A stretch of 64,000 bases of DNA from assembly GCF_001039355.2 (NCBI RefSeq), contig NW_019773770.1:434001-498000 (forward strand), in the 5' to 3' direction. This document shows positions 63,231-64,000 of the stretch, in pieces. Both the position numbers and the translations under genes were made by a program. The notes beneath the pieces were generated by a model. That model made no database searches. It saw only the letters and a program-made list of their open reading frames with translations, and was not told the origin of the DNA. Origin of the DNA: Lingula anatina. Its lineage: Eukaryota > Brachiopoda > Lingulata > Lingulida > Lingulidae. Every line of letters starts with the position of its first letter. The first letter of the stretch is position 1.

Positions 63231-64000
63231 ATCAAAGATATTGTAAGCGACACTGACAAAATGAGATTAACAAAAAAGCCACACTTTTTCATATCCTGTT
63301 TCTGGTGGACTGCTTTTGTCATAAAATCTGCCATTATTAATTTACATCTTCCATTTTTTTTTGCCTGAACATTATTATAAGCTGTCTTGCCTCATATACA
63401 ACACAAAACCTTGCTTGTAGTGAAAACCCATTGAGCAGCTTTGAAAAAAAAAACATTTTCACATCATCATCTTTTATTTTTTCCCTCGCTTTTAATGACA
63501 ACATCACAGAACAACTTAAAAGAAAGAACATTTTTCACATCATCATATTTTATTTTCTCCTCTCTGTCAAGGTGTCTTTGTTAAGGAACATTAACTGTCT
63601 TCCTCCACTCCTTCGCAGGCAATGAGGTGATCAACACCAAGGGTTAATATCAACGTTGTCAACGATAGATAAAAAAAATCATTTCATGTTATAAATCAAT
63701 CTTTGAAGTTATTTTTCTTTACTTTATCACGCAAATGCCATTCATAAGTATCTGAAGACACTCATTGTATCTTTCCGGTTACATAAAAAAGCAAGCCAAG
63801 CACCCCTGCTTGATGGGGATACTTAACAATGGCAGTGTTTGATCAACCCAGGGAACTATCACTTATTTTCTTCTTTACGTCAGTGGTGGCAAGAACCTGT
63901 GTGGTCTAATATTTATCTTCACTGTTTTTGCACCTGACACCAAATAATCACTGGACTCCTGATCTTCCACCCAATACAGTAAAATCTGGATCTCACAGGA
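63231..64000. other. Window end, no gene recognised
   Basis: Includes two related segments, AACATTTT(T)CACATCATCAT with TTTTATTTT (near 63450 and 63530), a small diverged duplication. No coding region seen. Confidence 0.4.

Noticed and set aside
62922-63368. Open frame of 148 codons on the plus strand
   Set aside because: Overlapped by two other open frames of similar length, no family resemblance, no splice support. More likely non-coding mixed-composition DNA.
24130-64000. Sister T-box gene Tbx4/5 upstream, as in the vertebrate TBX2-TBX4 and TBX3-TBX5 pairs
   Set aside because: No second set of T-box exons was seen on either strand.

Overview
This is animal nuclear DNA: AT-rich, with long non-coding stretches, GT-AG introns, many microsatellites, and no operons or ribosome binding sites. 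The one gene I can identify with certainty is a Tbx2/3-family T-box transcription factor on the minus strand (12585-24087, six coding exons). The T-box reads like a protostome omb/Tbx2/3 protein (for example FKET in the VTAYQNEK region, and KREKK after the T-box). I infer a lophotrochozoan, possibly a mollusc, but the species is not determinable from the sequence.

Layout. 1-7 kb: a broken Crypton-type (DUF3504) tyrosine recombinase relic, then AT-rich intergenic DNA with guanine tracts and an (AT)n tract. 7-12.5 kb: DNA downstream of Tbx2/3, with a GC-richer island holding a plus-strand TATA box (10152-10159) and candidate poly(A) signals for Tbx2/3 at 12030 and 11050. 12.6-24.1 kb: Tbx2/3, with all splice junctions assigned to the base; the joined frame gives about 661 codons. 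24.1-36 kb: proximal upstream DNA, CpG-bearing and gene-free, with CCAAT boxes and T-box half-sites. 36-64 kb: a strongly CpG-depleted, repeat-bearing zone with scattered higher-complexity islands that look like cis-regulatory elements.

Most interesting observations: (1) tandem, in-frame, equally strong splice donors at the end of T-box exon 2, predicting a five-residue insertion at the junction where vertebrate TBX3 has its +2a insertion; (2) a change from CpG-preserved to CpG-depleted DNA near 35-37 kb, suggesting that the upstream half lies in a germline-methylated transcription unit, perhaps introns of a bystander gene carrying Tbx2/3 enhancers; (3) a foldback element with 37-bp perfect inverted ends inside a minisatellite; (4) an unidentified ~430-bp repeat family seen three times; (5) a 197-bp tandem duplication with the window's only N exactly at its junction. 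No second protein gene, tRNA, rRNA or CRISPR array was found. All counts and alignments were made by eye.
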